DNA of 38,897 nt from an uncultured Collinsella sp. (GCA_900540905.1 UQHR01000023.1:1-38897), one strand, 5' to 3'. Numbered from the stretch's first letter, positions 16,276 to 25,577 are shown. The notes: generated by a model not told the origin, from the letters alone. Numbers and translations: made by a program.

Positions 16276-18126
16276 ATGATTGAGCTGCTCAGGCGTTTTG
16301 GTGGTAAGTTTCGCCGGTATATGGTGATTGGCCCTGCGTGTAAGCTGATCGAAGTGATCTTTGACCTGCTGACGCCGCTGGTGATTGCCCAGATGATCGA
16401 TAAGGGTATTGGCGCACACGATGTCAACGCCGTCGTCCACTACGGTATGGTGCTTGGCGCCATGGCCGTGATCGGCATCTCATTTACGCTCGTCTGCCAA
16501 AAGATGGCGGCGCTCACCTCGCAGGGCATGGGTACCGACATCCGCGGCGCGCTCTACGGGCACATCAATAAGCTGAGCTATGCCGAGCTCGATTGCTTTG
16601 GCACGCCGTCGCTCATCACGCGCATCACCAACGACGTCAATCAGGTGCAGCTCGCCGTGGCGCTGGGCGTGCGCATGCTTATCCGCTGGCCTTTCCTGGC
16701 GGTGGGCTCCATGGTTGCGGCCCTCGCCATCGACCTTAAGCTCGGCATTATCTTTTTAATCTGCACGCCCGCCATTGGCCTGGTGTTTTGGTTTGTCATG
16801 GCGCGCTGCATTCCGTACTACAAGCAGCTGCAGGCAAAGCTCGACCGCATCGCGCTCATTTGCCGCGAGGGGCTTTCGGGCGCCCGCGTGGTTCGCGCCT
16901 TCGTGCGCGAAGATCACGAGCGCGAGCGCTTTGCCCAAGCCGCCGATGACCAGGCCAATACCGCCATCGCGGTGGGCAAGCTCTCGTCAATCCTTAATCC
17001 CGTCACGTTTTTGGTGATGAACCTGGGCGTGTGCGCCATCCTGTGGGTGGGCGGCATCCAGGTCAACGTGGGCGAGCTTACGCAGGGCCAGGTCATGGCG
17101 TTTGTGAACTACATGACGCAGACCCTGACCTCCATCGTGTACGTCGCCAACCTGGTCGTGGTCTTTACCAAGGCGAGCGCGAGTGCTTCGCGTATCAACG
17201 AGGTGCTCAACTGCGAGCCGAGAATCACCGACGAGGGCAATCAGTCGGTCGCGCTGCCCAAGCCGAGCGCGGCGGACAATGCCGCCCCGGTCCCCGCGCT
17301 GAGCTTTAGCCACGCGAGCTTCTCCTTTGGCGCTGGCGCGGCCAACGCCGTCAACGATGTAACTTTGGAACTGCCGCTGGGCAAAACGCTCGGCATTATC
17401 GGCGGCACGGGCAGCGGCAAGTCGACGCTCGTTTCGCTCATCCCACGCCTGTACGACGCGGGCGTCGGCAGCGTGAGCGTAATGGGCGCCGACGTGCGCG
17501 CCTGGCCGCTCGACCAGCTGCGCCATGTGGTCGCGACCGTTCCGCAGCGCGCGTCGCTCGTGAGCGGCACGATCCGCAGCAATCTGACCTGGCGCGACGA
17601 GTCCGCGACTGACGAGGAGCTCTGGGCGGCGCTCGATATGGCGCAGGCCAGCGAGTTCGTGCGCAACAAGCCGCAGGGCTTGGATGCCCCGGTCGAGGCG
17701 GGCGGCAAGAACTTCAGCGGCGGTCAGCGTCAGCGCCTGACCATTGCGCGTGCCCTAGTGGGCTCGCCGCAGATCCTGATCATGGACGACTCCGCCTCGG
17801 CGCTCGACTTTAAGACCGATGCGGCGCTTCGCCACGCCATCCGCGAGCGCAGCGTGCGCGGCGCCGCCGAGGGCGGGCTGCCGCTGACCACGGTGATCGT
17901 GAGCCAGCGTGTCTCGACCGTGCGCGATGCCGACATGATCTGTGTGCTCGATCACGGCTCGGTCGCGGGCCTGGGCACGCATGATGAGCTGTACGCAAGC
18001 TGCCAGCTCTACCGCGAGATTTGCCAGTCGCAACTTCGTCGCGAGGAGCTCGAGGGCCAGCAGGGGAGTGCGACGCCCGCTTCGGACTCCGCTCCCGCAT
18101 CCGTCTGCGCAAAGGAGGGCTGCTAG
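16276..18126 (+). CDS. ABC exporter half-transporter, degenerate-site subunit
   Basis: 616-residue membrane/ATPase fusion subunit of a heterodimeric type IV ABC exporter (MsbA/BmrCD-like). Six membrane spans occupy roughly the first 310 residues. The nucleotide-binding domain has Walker A GGTGSGKST (about 376), a canonical signature FSGGQRQR (about 480) and Walker B ILIMDD (about 501). Asp replaces the catalytic Glu after Walker B, and the switch His is Gln (SQRVST), so this subunit's own ATP site is the non-hydrolysing one. The start is ATG 16276 with AGGGAG nine bases upstream; the in-frame GTG at 16219 is less likely. The next gene begins immediately after the stop. The substrate (drug, lipid or peptide) cannot be read from the sequence. 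Confidence 0.93.
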   Translation: MIELLRRFGGKFRRYMVIGPACKLIEVIFDLLTPLVIAQMIDKGIGAHDVNAVVHYGMVLGAMAVIGISFTLVCQKMAALTSQGMGTDIRGALYGHINKLSYAELDCFGTPSLITRITNDVNQVQLAVALGVRMLIRWPFLAVGSMVAALAIDLKLGIIFLICTPAIGLVFWFVMARCIPYYKQLQAKLDRIALICREGLSGARVVRAFVREDHERERFAQAADDQANTAIAVGKLSSILNPVTFLVMNLGVCAILWVGGIQVNVGELTQGQVMAFVNYMTQTLTSIVYVANLVVVFTKASASASRINEVLNCEPRITDEGNQSVALPKPSAADNAAPVPALSFSHASFSFGAGAANAVNDVTLELPLGKTLGIIGGTGSGKSTLVSLIPRLYDAGVGSVSVMGADVRAWPLDQLRHVVATVPQRASLVSGTIRSNLTWRDESATDEELWAALDMAQASEFVRNKPQGLDAPVEAGGKNFSGGQRQRLTIARALVGSPQILIMDDSASALDFKTDAALRHAIRERSVRGAAEGGLPLTTVIVSQRVSTVRDADMICVLDHGSVAGLGTHDELYASCQLYREICQSQLRREELEGQQGSATPASDSAPASVCAKEGC

Positions 18127-19986
18127 ATGAATCCGTATACTTCTTCCGGCTCGGTCGCCACGATGACGGCCAATGTGTCCGGCAACGATAACCTCAACGA
18201 CCTGGGCGACGGTCCGCGCCAGCCCGGCGACCCCGAGCGCTATCCCGTGGGTGCGGTGACTCGCCGCCTGATGGGCTACGTGCGTCCGCACCGCATTTCG
18301 TTTGCGGCGTCGTTTGTGAGCGCCGCCATCTCGGTGATCTTGCAGCTCTACACGCCCATCCTCATCGGCGAGGGCATCGACCTCATCGTCGCCGCCGGAC
18401 GGGTGGACTTTGACGCGCTGCTGCCGCTCGTCACCAAGCTCGCGATTGTCGTGGTGGGTGCCGCGGCCTTCCAGTGGTTGCAGGGCTACTGCGTCAATCG
18501 CCTGTCCTGCGAGACGGTGCGCGACATGCGCGTGGAGGCGAGCGACAAGCTCAGCCGCATGCCGCTCAGCTTTATCGATAGCCATGCCCACGGCGACCTT
18601 ATGAGCCGTGTGGTCAACGACGTCGACCAGGTGGGCGACGGTCTGCTGCAGGGCTTTACGCAGCTCTTTACCGGCGTCATCACCATCGTGGGCACGCTCG
18701 CGTTTATGCTCTCCATCAACCTGACCATGACGCTCGTGGTGGTGCTCGTCACACCGCTCTCCATCTTTGCGGCCGGCGCCATCGCCAAGCTCTCCAACAA
18801 GAGCTTTACGGCTCAGCAGCGTATTCAGGGACAGTTGGGCGGTCATATCGAGGAGTATGTGGGCGAGCAAAAGCTTGTGGATGCGTTTGCCTACGGACCA
18901 AATGCGCAGCAGCGCTTCGATGCCCTCAACGCCGAGCTCTACACGGCGGGCGAGCGCGCGCAGTTTATGGGTTCGCTTTCTAACCCCGGCACGCGCTTTA
19001 TCAACAACATCATCTATGCCGTGGTGGCCGTGATTGGCTGCGTGGGCGTGATTACGGGCGTGCCTGCGGCGCTCACGGTGGGTGGCGTGCAGATCTTCCT
19101 GTCCTACGCCAACCAGTACACCAAGCCGTTCAACGAGGTCACCAACGTTATTACGCAGATTCAGACGGCCTATGCCTCGGCGCGCCGCATGTTCGCGCTG
19201 CTCGATGCACGCGAGCAGGAGCCCGACGCCGCAGATGCCGTTGAGCTTACCGCCCCGAAGGGCGAGGTCGCCTTTGAGCATGTGGACTTTAGCTACGTGC
19301 CCGACCGCAAGCTGCTGCAGGACATCTGCATCGATGCTAAGCCCGGCATGCGGTTTGCCCTGGTCGGTCCCACGGGCTGCGGCAAGACGACGCTCATCAA
19401 CCTTCTGCTGCGCTTTTACGATATCGATGCCGGGCGCATCATGGTCGACGGGCATTCCTCGCGCGACTACACGCGTGAGAGCCTGCGCCGCGCCTTTGGC
19501 ATGGTGCTGCAGGACACCTGGCTGTTCGAGGGCACGGTGGCCCAGAATATCGCCTACGGTTGCCCCGACGCCACGCGCGAGCAGATTATCGAGGCGGCCA
19601 AGTGCGCGCATGCGCACAAGTTTATCGTGCAGCTGCCAGGCGGCTACGACACGGTGATCGGCGAGGACGGTGGCACGTTTAGCCAGGGCCAAAAGCAGCT
19701 GCTGTGCATCGCGCGCGTCATGCTCACCGACCCGGCGATTCTGCTGCTGGACGAGGCGACCTCGAGCATCGATACGCGCACCGAGCTGCAGGTGCAGGCG
19801 GCATTTGACGAGCTCATGGCCGGTCGCACGAGCTTTGTCGTGGCGCACCGCCTATCGACGATCCGTAACGCCGATTGCATCCTGGTCATGCGCGACGGGC
19901 AGATTATCGAGCGTGGCACGCACGACGAGCTGCTAGCGGCAGGCGGCTTCTACGCCGAACTCTACCGCAGCCAATTCGCCCAGTAA
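18127..19986 (+). CDS. ABC exporter half-transporter, catalytic-site subunit
   Basis: 619-residue partner of the preceding gene. ATG abuts the upstream stop codon, with AAAGGAGGG just before it, indicating translational coupling. An N-terminal cytoplasmic stretch precedes six membrane spans. The ATPase domain has Walker A GPTGCGKTT (about 413), an altered signature FSQGQKQL (about 518), Walker B ILLLDEATSSID with the catalytic Glu (about 538) and the switch His in AHRLST. Its Walker sites would pair with the canonical signature of the first subunit to make the one hydrolysing site, while its own signature faces the degenerate site. This complementarity supports an obligate heterodimer. Confidence 0.95.
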   Translation: MNPYTSSGSVATMTANVSGNDNLNDLGDGPRQPGDPERYPVGAVTRRLMGYVRPHRISFAASFVSAAISVILQLYTPILIGEGIDLIVAAGRVDFDALLPLVTKLAIVVVGAAAFQWLQGYCVNRLSCETVRDMRVEASDKLSRMPLSFIDSHAHGDLMSRVVNDVDQVGDGLLQGFTQLFTGVITIVGTLAFMLSINLTMTLVVVLVTPLSIFAAGAIAKLSNKSFTAQQRIQGQLGGHIEEYVGEQKLVDAFAYGPNAQQRFDALNAELYTAGERAQFMGSLSNPGTRFINNIIYAVVAVIGCVGVITGVPAALTVGGVQIFLSYANQYTKPFNEVTNVITQIQTAYASARRMFALLDAREQEPDAADAVELTAPKGEVAFEHVDFSYVPDRKLLQDICIDAKPGMRFALVGPTGCGKTTLINLLLRFYDIDAGRIMVDGHSSRDYTRESLRRAFGMVLQDTWLFEGTVAQNIAYGCPDATREQIIEAAKCAHAHKFIVQLPGGYDTVIGEDGGTFSQGQKQLLCIARVMLTDPAILLLDEATSSIDTRTELQVQAAFDELMAGRTSFVVAHRLSTIRNADCILVMRDGQIIERGTHDELLAAGGFYAELYRSQFAQ

Positions 19987-20061
19987 GCAAGACGCGGGAC
20001 AAATGAATCAGGTTAATTTGCCCCATAGAGCCATCTTGTTATATAGCGTTCTACCAGCGCG

Positions 20062-20130
20062 TGATACATTTTGACGATACTCCGTGACACAATTTGACGG
20101 TATTCCGTGAAACACTCTGCGGCGGCATTA
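20062..20130. mobile_element. 23-bp direct repeats, probable IS21-type end relic
   Basis: TGATACATTTTGACGATACT (20062), TGACACAATTTGACGGTATT (20085) and TGAAACACTCTG (20108) are spaced exactly 23 bases apart. The first two match closely and the third is diverged. Serial 20-23 base repeats at an element end are typical of IS21-family insertion sequences, and an istB relic lies 5 kb to the left. No transposase gene adjoins. Regulator sites are an alternative. The rest of 19987-20197 shows nothing else. Confidence 0.5.
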
Positions 20131-20197
20131 ATCCAAGTGCGCGCGGTCTAAAACCCGTCCAAGGATGTCGCCTGTATCGCCAATCGGCAGAAGGTGG

Positions 20198-20225
20198 TTT
20201 ACAACTGTGGTTTTAGTACTAAGAT
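20198..20225 (+). promoter_or_regulatory. Promoter of the flavodoxin-like gene
   Basis: TTTACA (20198-20203) and TAAGAT (20220-20225) are 16 bases apart, placing the transcript start near 20232, about 45 bases before the gene. Confidence 0.55.
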
Positions 20226-20277
20226 ATGCTTCTAATAAATTGCATTAGTGGCTTTAGTTTTGGGGGAAACGAGCAAC

Positions 20278-20835
20278 GTGACTATGACATGCTCTTTGGT
20301 GGTTAACAGCAAGAGCGGTAATACCAGGATGGTTTCGGGTGCAATCAAGCGCGCCCTGCAGGCTGCCGGCGTTGAGTTTATCCACGCTGCTGCGCTGAGC
20401 GATGACGCGGATGCCGAGCAGGTCGAGTGCGAGGCGCAGGGGGCTTGCGCGGCCGATACCGTGCTCGTCGGTTTTTGGTGCGACAAGGGCGCCTGCACGC
20501 CTTCGGTCGCGGCATTGCTTTCTGCCCTACACGGCAAGCGCGTCTTCCTGTTCGGCACCTGCGGCTTTGGCGCCGACCAGAGCTACTACCAGCAGATTAT
20601 TGATCGCGTGACCTCCAATTTGGCTGGGGATGCCGAGCTCGTGGGTTGGGCAATGTGCCAGGGCAAGATGGGTCCCGCGGTCAAGCAGCGCTACGAGGCG
20701 ATGCTCGAGCAAGATTCCGACAATGCCCGCTTCAAGATGCTGCTCGACAACTGGGTTGCCGCGAAGGACCATCCCACCAAGGAGGACCTGGACAACATGG
20801 CGTTGGCGGCCAAGAAGGCCGTGCTGGGGGAGTAG
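20278..20835 (+). CDS. Flavodoxin-like protein
   Basis: About 185 residues with a flavodoxin fold. The N-terminal beta-strand and phosphate loop read SLVVNSKSGNTRMVSGAI (SKSGNT is the FMN-phosphate-binding loop). Later strands include TVLVGFWCDKGACTP and KRVFLFGTCGFG, where aromatic or glycine-rich loops flank the flavin in this family. It would carry electrons with FMN in the cytoplasm. The start is uncertain: GTG 20278 lies ten bases after GGGGGA, ATG 20284 is six bases further, and an in-frame GTG at 20248 is less likely. It resembles the stand-alone flavodoxin family that database pipelines sometimes label BilS; no bilirubin reductase gene is nearby, so I do not assign that role. Confidence 0.8.
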   Translation: MTMTCSLVVNSKSGNTRMVSGAIKRALQAAGVEFIHAAALSDDADAEQVECEAQGACAADTVLVGFWCDKGACTPSVAALLSALHGKRVFLFGTCGFGADQSYYQQIIDRVTSNLAGDAELVGWAMCQGKMGPAVKQRYEAMLEQDSDNARFKMLLDNWVAAKDHPTKEDLDNMALAAKKAVLGE

Positions 20836-20880
20836 CTCCCATCGCTGACGGCGGTCGGTTCATCTTTCTAAATGCAACGT

Positions 20881-21003
20881 CCTCCCGGGCGTCGGGGCAC
20901 GAAGTTTCCTGCTCTACAGTCCTGCGCAAGACGAAGGCCACATTAAGTGGCCTTCTTTGCGTGCGGAACTCGCGATGAACTTCATGCCCCGTCGTCCGGG
21001 AGG
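20881..21003 (-). repeat. Structured element, copy A
   Basis: Outer arms 20881-20906 and 20978-21003 pair over 26 bases with three mismatches, two of them G-T type. An inner hairpin, GAAGGCCAC-ATTAA-GTGGCCTTC, lies at 20933-20955. Read on the minus strand it shares with 25578-25710 the core TTCATCGCGAGTTCCGCACG, the loop TTAAT and the pair GCAGGAC...GAGCAGG, while its stems have different sequences. The gene-free stretch 20836-21327 holds this element, a 62-bp tandem array and short TGAGACACG repeats. Confidence 0.85.
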
Positions 21004-21065
21004 GCGCCTCTTTATTGATGGAAGGCCTGATAGGTCGATGGTTCCGTGCCCGGATGCGTCCAAAG

Positions 21066-21215
21066 TGGGACGGGCTTTCCGGATGGGCAGGCTTTCGGAA
21101 AATGCGTCCCAGAATCGACGCTTGAAATGGGACGCTGTTTCCCGATGAGGCACTCGACGGAAAATACATCCCAGAAATGGCCTTTGAGCTGGGATAAGAT
21201 TTCCGCGGCATCTCG
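21066..21215. repeat. 62-bp tandem hairpin repeats
   Basis: TGGGA recurs at 21066, 21128 and 21190, an exact 62-base period. Units 1 and 2 share TTTCC, a GATG.GCA stretch, CGGAAAAT and TCCCAGAA; unit 3 is partial. Within a unit the ends TGGGA/TCCCA and TTTCC/GGAAA can pair, so each unit can fold into a hairpin. The array lies upstream of a surface-protein gene. Confidence 0.75.
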
Positions 21216-21220
21216 GATTC

Positions 21221-21300
21221 TCAAAAATGAGACACGCCGTTGGCGAAAATGAGACACGTGATATCGGGCATCGGACGTATCATTTGCAAAAATGAGTCCA
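21221..21300. repeat. AAAATGAGACACG short repeats
   Basis: AAAAATGAGACACG (ending near 21236), GAAAATGAGACACG (22 bases later) and AAAAATGAGTCC (43 bases further) lie immediately before the surface-protein start. The first is also a small palindrome, TCTCA-AAAA-TGAGA. Regulator sites or a second IS21-type end relic are possible. Confidence 0.5.
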
Positions 21301-21327
21301 CTCCACTCGAGTAAAGCGAGGTCCCTC

Positions 21328-24300
21328 ATGTACGTTCCACACCCCCGTATCCGTAGGCTGTCGAAAATCCCACTTGTTGGGACGGCGGCGCTTGCTGCGT
21401 TGATCGCCACGAGCGTCGCCTGCTTCACGGCCACGCCCCAGGTTGCCCAGGCGGCAGACGCGCCCGCAATCACCGATATGACCGAGCAGGATTATCAAGC
21501 CCTGGGTCTGGGCACGAGCGAGGACATTCCGGCCGATACCGTTGGCCCCTATTCCACTGATACCCCCACGACGTTTGCCACGCGCAGCGAGGTCTATATG
21601 GCAGCTAACGGTAGCCATGGCAATCGCTACACTCTGCGCGACAAGCTCGAGAACGTCGAGCGCGGTGACATTGGCGGCAGCAGCAAACTCACCGATGGCT
21701 ATGGAAGTGTGTGGGGCGCCGCAAAGTTCTGGCAAAACGTCAACAACTTCGATACGAACAGCGATCTCTACAAGCATAGCGACTACGGTGGCGGCACCTG
21801 GTCGTACCTAAGCAACAATGAGTCCTCAACAGTACTCGCCAACGACAACAACGGTTTCTCGGGCATTCACGCCACGAGTGTTGAGTTCTGCAGCGACGCC
21901 AGCACGGGCAAAAAGAGCCGCGTTGCCGAGCTCCGTGCCTACGGCGACAGTTCCTCCACGACGATTGACGGCAAGTCATACGCCGGAAAGGTTGAGCTGG
22001 TCCTCTACTCGTTTAGCAACGGGCGTACGCGCACTCTCGACACACACCTGCCGGTGACGGTCAACACTAATATGATGTACGAAGGCCGTTTTAAGTACCT
22101 GGATGCCGGTTACCTGCAAGAGCACGACGCCGTCTTTGATGTCGAGGCGGGCGATGTCGATGGCGACGGCGTCGACGAGCTTTTTGTCTACGCGGGCTGC
22201 TATGTCGACGAGAACGGCGTGCGCAAGGCTGTAGTCGACATGTATGACTTGGAGGGCGGCAACTGGAAGCAAAGCGTCGTCAAGATCGATGCCGGTAACG
22301 CCGCGGACTACACCACGCACAACAAGGGCGGGAACGACTCCTGGACGCAGCTTCAGTCAGCTCCTGTCGTTTCGCTAGCGGCCGGCGACCTCGATCGCGA
22401 TTTTTGCGATGACCTCGCCATCGTGGTCTCGGCACCCTACGGCAAGAAGAATATTGATAAGTCGACGCATTGCGAGCTGTTTTCGTGGGATGCATCCAAG
22501 GGTGCGCTCGTCCATGTCGATGCTCTGGGCGACGCGGGCGCAATCTCCCTCTCCGCGAACGGCAAGACCATGGTCGCTGCGAATGCGACGTTCGGCACGT
22601 TTGCCGCCTACGATGAAGAAGGAAAGAAGACGGGTGAAACCGTCACGGGCCTTATTCTTGCGGGCTATGACTGGCAACGCAGCGCTTTTGATTACGGCGC
22701 TTCTGACGGCAGCAAGGGGCTGTACGGCGCGCTGTACCGCTACGCGTATTTTGACTCGGAGTCTGGCGAGTTCAAGCTTTCCGATTGCAAGGAATACAGA
22801 GACGGGCTCCTCGCCTCCTATGGGCTGATGCATGTGCCCAACAGCGCATGGAAGGATAGCGCTCAGGATAAGCGCTATCCGTGCACTTTGGCGCCTATTG
22901 CCCTTGCCACTGCCAACCTTGACGGCTTGTCCGAGCAGCTGGCGGTCGACGAGGTGCTCGTGGGCGGCGATGTGTTCCGCGACTTTGCCTGCAACACGGC
23001 ACAGAGCGGGGCTCAGGGCTTGGGGTCCATGGTCGGAACCATGAGCATGAGCGGTCAGCAATACAACAGCAGCAACAAGCATGACCACAAGGGTATAGAG
23101 CAGGTGTGGATCAGCGACGTCAAGGCGGGCAGCGTCTCGGGTTCGGACCGCTATAACGAGAGCTTTATCGCCGTGGTGGGCAAGCACCGCGACGAGGACC
23201 TGCGCAAGAACGATGACTACTATTGGATGACCGCCTCGCATTTTTCGCTCGACGAGAACGGAAAGGTGCGCCGCGGCGAGGAGCAGGTGATTAGCGAGAG
23301 CAACCGTCGCGGCACTACCTACGGCACATTTATCTCGCTCGCGCTGCCCGATGTCGACAACGACAGCGTCAAGATCACGTACAAGGACCGCTACAAGGTC
23401 TATACCAACCCGCGCGTGCTTGCCGTGCTGCAGGATGCGCCCTATGTTGAGGATCTGGAGCAGGCATACGGCTATCTGGTGTTGGGCGGCACGTCATACG
23501 GAGAGGAAAAGGGCACGGGGACATCCCAGGGCTATACCATTGGCGCCGAGTTGGGCGTTGCCGTCGAGGTACAGACCGGTCCGCCCCTGGTCACGATGAA
23601 TGCTTCAGTCGATTTTGCCGCCGAGGGATGCTATGACTACCGGAGCGAGCGCACGGTCAGCGCAAGCGTAAGCTATGAGTCGCATGCCGGCGAGGGTGAC
23701 AAGGCCGTGCTCTACACGATTCCGATGGTCTATTACGAGTATGAGATCGAAAATGAGGAAACTGGTGGCAAGGGCGTGATGGCGGCGCCCGTGTCGCTCG
23801 GCGCGCAGACCTCGGTCGTTAATGTCGAGGCCTATGACCGCATTGCCAAACAGCACAATATGACGCCGCTCAGCTACTTTTTGACCAACCGGTCGGGAGA
23901 ACCCGGAACCTATCAAACGACGCTCAACGGCGAGACTCCCGTTGGGGATTCCTTTGGCCTGGGCAAGCCTGGCGTAACGCGCGCCTACACGCACGATGGG
24001 TTTAACGGCGCCGCCGCGCAGTCGGGGGCGAGCATTGAGCAGACCATCGAAGTCGAGGAGGGCAAGGAGCAGGAGCTCGAGCTCGGCTTGACGCTGAACG
24101 GCAGCGTTGTCATGGGCGCGAAGCTCGCAAAGCACGAGTTGTTTGGCGGCCTGTGCTTTGGTGCCAACGCCGGCTTTACTACGGGTAACTCCTCGAGTGA
24201 ATCGACCGAATACGGCGGCACCGTCGACAACCTGCCCGAGGCCGCGCAGGGCAAGTACGGTTTTGTGTGGCGTCTGGGCGTCAACGCGGTGGATGTCGAC

Positions 24301-25416
24301 AAGTTCGAGGCAGACTCGGGCGACAAGCTCGGCACCAAGGACACCGACCAGTTCTGGATCGTGGGCTATGACGTTAAGGACGTCGAGATGCCCGACGCGC
24401 CGGCCGTGACGGGCTTTACGGCAAACGCCGTCGATTCGACCAGCGTTACGTTTAGCTGGGACGATGTGCTCGCAAACAAGAGTGGCTTTAGCTACGGCGT
24501 GGGCATGCTGCAGAGCAATGCGGCGGATGCGGTCGTCAATAGCTGGAAGATTGCCGAGAACACGCAGACCTCGCTCAAGTGGGATGGGCTGCAGCCCAAT
24601 ACGGAGTATCGATTCGCCATCGCCGCCGTTAAGAATGGATCCACGACCGAAACAGGTATTCGCTCGGCAATCATCACGGTCAAGACCATGCCCGATGGCA
24701 TGACGATGACCGTGAGCGGACCTGCAGCGGATGCTGCGGAGGGGTCGGATCTTGGATACGACTCTTCGGTTGAGCGCACGGCGGGAAGTCACCTGACGCT
24801 CTCGGCGATTGGCCATGTGAAGCAACTCGGTGCCGACGATAGCGAAACAGGGCTGGCACCGACCTATATGTGGTACCGCAAGGGCCGCGGCGAGACAGAG
24901 TTTAAGCTCGTGGGTGCCGATGGCAACCTCGCGGCTGGAACGGCCTCAAAGCTCGAGATTGACCTGACCGCAGACGATGACGGTGCGCAGTATTACTGCC
25001 ACGTGGGATACAACGACGTGGGCCTCGACACCGGCACGACGCTCGTGAATATCGAGGCCGAGGAGACGGCGCTCACAACGGTGAACGCCACCCCGATCCG
25101 CACGCGCCGCCTGTTCTCACAGGCAAGTGCGGGCGCCAAGAAGTTCCTGGACCATACGCTGGTAAACACCGCCGGCCCAACCGATTCCGAAGGCTCAAAG
25201 GACCCCGAGACTCCTGAGACCCCGACGAACCCGGACAAGCCCAAGTCCGACAACGGAGCTAAGACCGACACCAAGGTCAAGACTACGACCACAGCGAAGA
25301 ACCTCGCAAACACCGGCGACCAAACATTCGCCCTAGTTGCCACCGCAGCGGCAGCGGGTGTAACGCTCGTAGTAATAGCCCTCATCATGCTGATCAAGCG
25401 CCGCAAGAACCACTAG
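21328..25416 (+). CDS. Large LANTG-anchored surface protein with FG-GAP-like, FnIII and Ig-like regions
   Basis: 1,362-residue cell-wall protein. ATG 21328 is chosen over 21292 because GCGAGG lies just before it and a signal peptide follows directly (basic start, hydrophobic core, AQAAD end). The N-terminal two-thirds contain DVEAGDVDGDGVDELFVYAG and SLAAGDLDRDFCDDLAIVVS, which resemble the Ca-binding FG-GAP/VCBS repeats of beta-propeller surface proteins. A fibronectin type III-like domain (about residues 1020-1120, PNTEYRFAIAAVKNG) and an Ig-like domain (about 1150-1240, DDDGAQYYCHVGY) follow. A Pro/Asp/Lys-rich linker leads to LANTG, a hydrophobic span and KRRKNH. The role is probably adhesion or binding of a host or dietary ligand; there are no clear catalytic residues. 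A terminator follows, so it is probably transcribed alone. Confidence 0.88.
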   Translation: MYVPHPRIRRLSKIPLVGTAALAALIATSVACFTATPQVAQAADAPAITDMTEQDYQALGLGTSEDIPADTVGPYSTDTPTTFATRSEVYMAANGSHGNRYTLRDKLENVERGDIGGSSKLTDGYGSVWGAAKFWQNVNNFDTNSDLYKHSDYGGGTWSYLSNNESSTVLANDNNGFSGIHATSVEFCSDASTGKKSRVAELRAYGDSSSTTIDGKSYAGKVELVLYSFSNGRTRTLDTHLPVTVNTNMMYEGRFKYLDAGYLQEHDAVFDVEAGDVDGDGVDELFVYAGCYVDENGVRKAVVDMYDLEGGNWKQSVVKIDAGNAADYTTHNKGGNDSWTQLQSAPVVSLAAGDLDRDFCDDLAIVVSAPYGKKNIDKSTHCELFSWDASKGALVHVDALGDAGAISLSANGKTMVAANATFGTFAAYDEEGKKTGETVTGLILAGYDWQRSAFDYGASDGSKGLYGALYRYAYFDSESGEFKLSDCKEYRDGLLASYGLMHVPNSAWKDSAQDKRYPCTLAPIALATANLDGLSEQLAVDEVLVGGDVFRDFACNTAQSGAQGLGSMVGTMSMSGQQYNSSNKHDHKGIEQVWISDVKAGSVSGSDRYNESFIAVVGKHRDEDLRKNDDYYWMTASHFSLDENGKVRRGEEQVISESNRRGTTYGTFISLALPDVDNDSVKITYKDRYKVYTNPRVLAVLQDAPYVEDLEQAYGYLVLGGTSYGEEKGTGTSQGYTIGAELGVAVEVQTGPPLVTMNASVDFAAEGCYDYRSERTVSASVSYESHAGEGDKAVLYTIPMVYYEYEIENEETGGKGVMAAPVSLGAQTSVVNVEAYDRIAKQHNMTPLSYFLTNRSGEPGTYQTTLNGETPVGDSFGLGKPGVTRAYTHDGFNGAAAQSGASIEQTIEVEEGKEQELELGLTLNGSVVMGAKLAKHELFGGLCFGANAGFTTGNSSSESTEYGGTVDNLPEAAQGKYGFVWRLGVNAVDVDKFEADSGDKLGTKDTDQFWIVGYDVKDVEMPDAPAVTGFTANAVDSTSVTFSWDDVLANKSGFSYGVGMLQSNAADAVVNSWKIAENTQTSLKWDGLQPNTEYRFAIAAVKNGSTTETGIRSAIITVKTMPDGMTMTVSGPAADAAEGSDLGYDSSVERTAGSHLTLSAIGHVKQLGADDSETGLAPTYMWYRKGRGETEFKLVGADGNLAAGTASKLEIDLTADDDGAQYYCHVGYNDVGLDTGTTLVNIEAEETALTTVNATPIRTRRLFSQASAGAKKFLDHTLVNTAGPTDSEGSKDPETPETPTNPDKPKSDNGAKTDTKVKTTTTAKNLANTGDQTFALVATAAAAGVTLVVIALIMLIKRRKNH

Positions 25417-25443
25417 GAGTCAGTCGAACATATCGACAACCCA

Positions 25444-25490
25444 AAAACCCGGGTAGCCAAAAAACAGGCCACCCGGGTTTTCTCTTTATT
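25444..25490 (+). terminator. Intrinsic terminator after the LANTG surface protein
   Basis: Arms AAAACCCGGGT (25444-25454) and ACCCGGGTTTT (25471-25481), plus a short inner GCC/GGC pairing, are followed by CTCTTTATT. It lies 27 bases after the stop codon. Confidence 0.85.
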
Positions 25491-25577
25491 AGAAATCAGA
25501 GTCTTCAAGGCAAGAGCCCGATTCAACCAGAGACACTCCGAATACTCCCCACGACAAGCCGTGCTTCAACAACAAGG

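Noticed and set aside
17755..19848. Minus-strand open frame of nearly 700 codons opposite the ABC genes
   Set aside because: The opposite strand carries full Walker motifs and membrane spans; this frame is a His/Ala/Arg-rich shadow.
20881..21003. Ordinary intrinsic terminator of the flavodoxin-like gene
   Set aside because: There is no T run, the element is over 120 bases and its core is identical to a distant copy, so it is more than a terminator.
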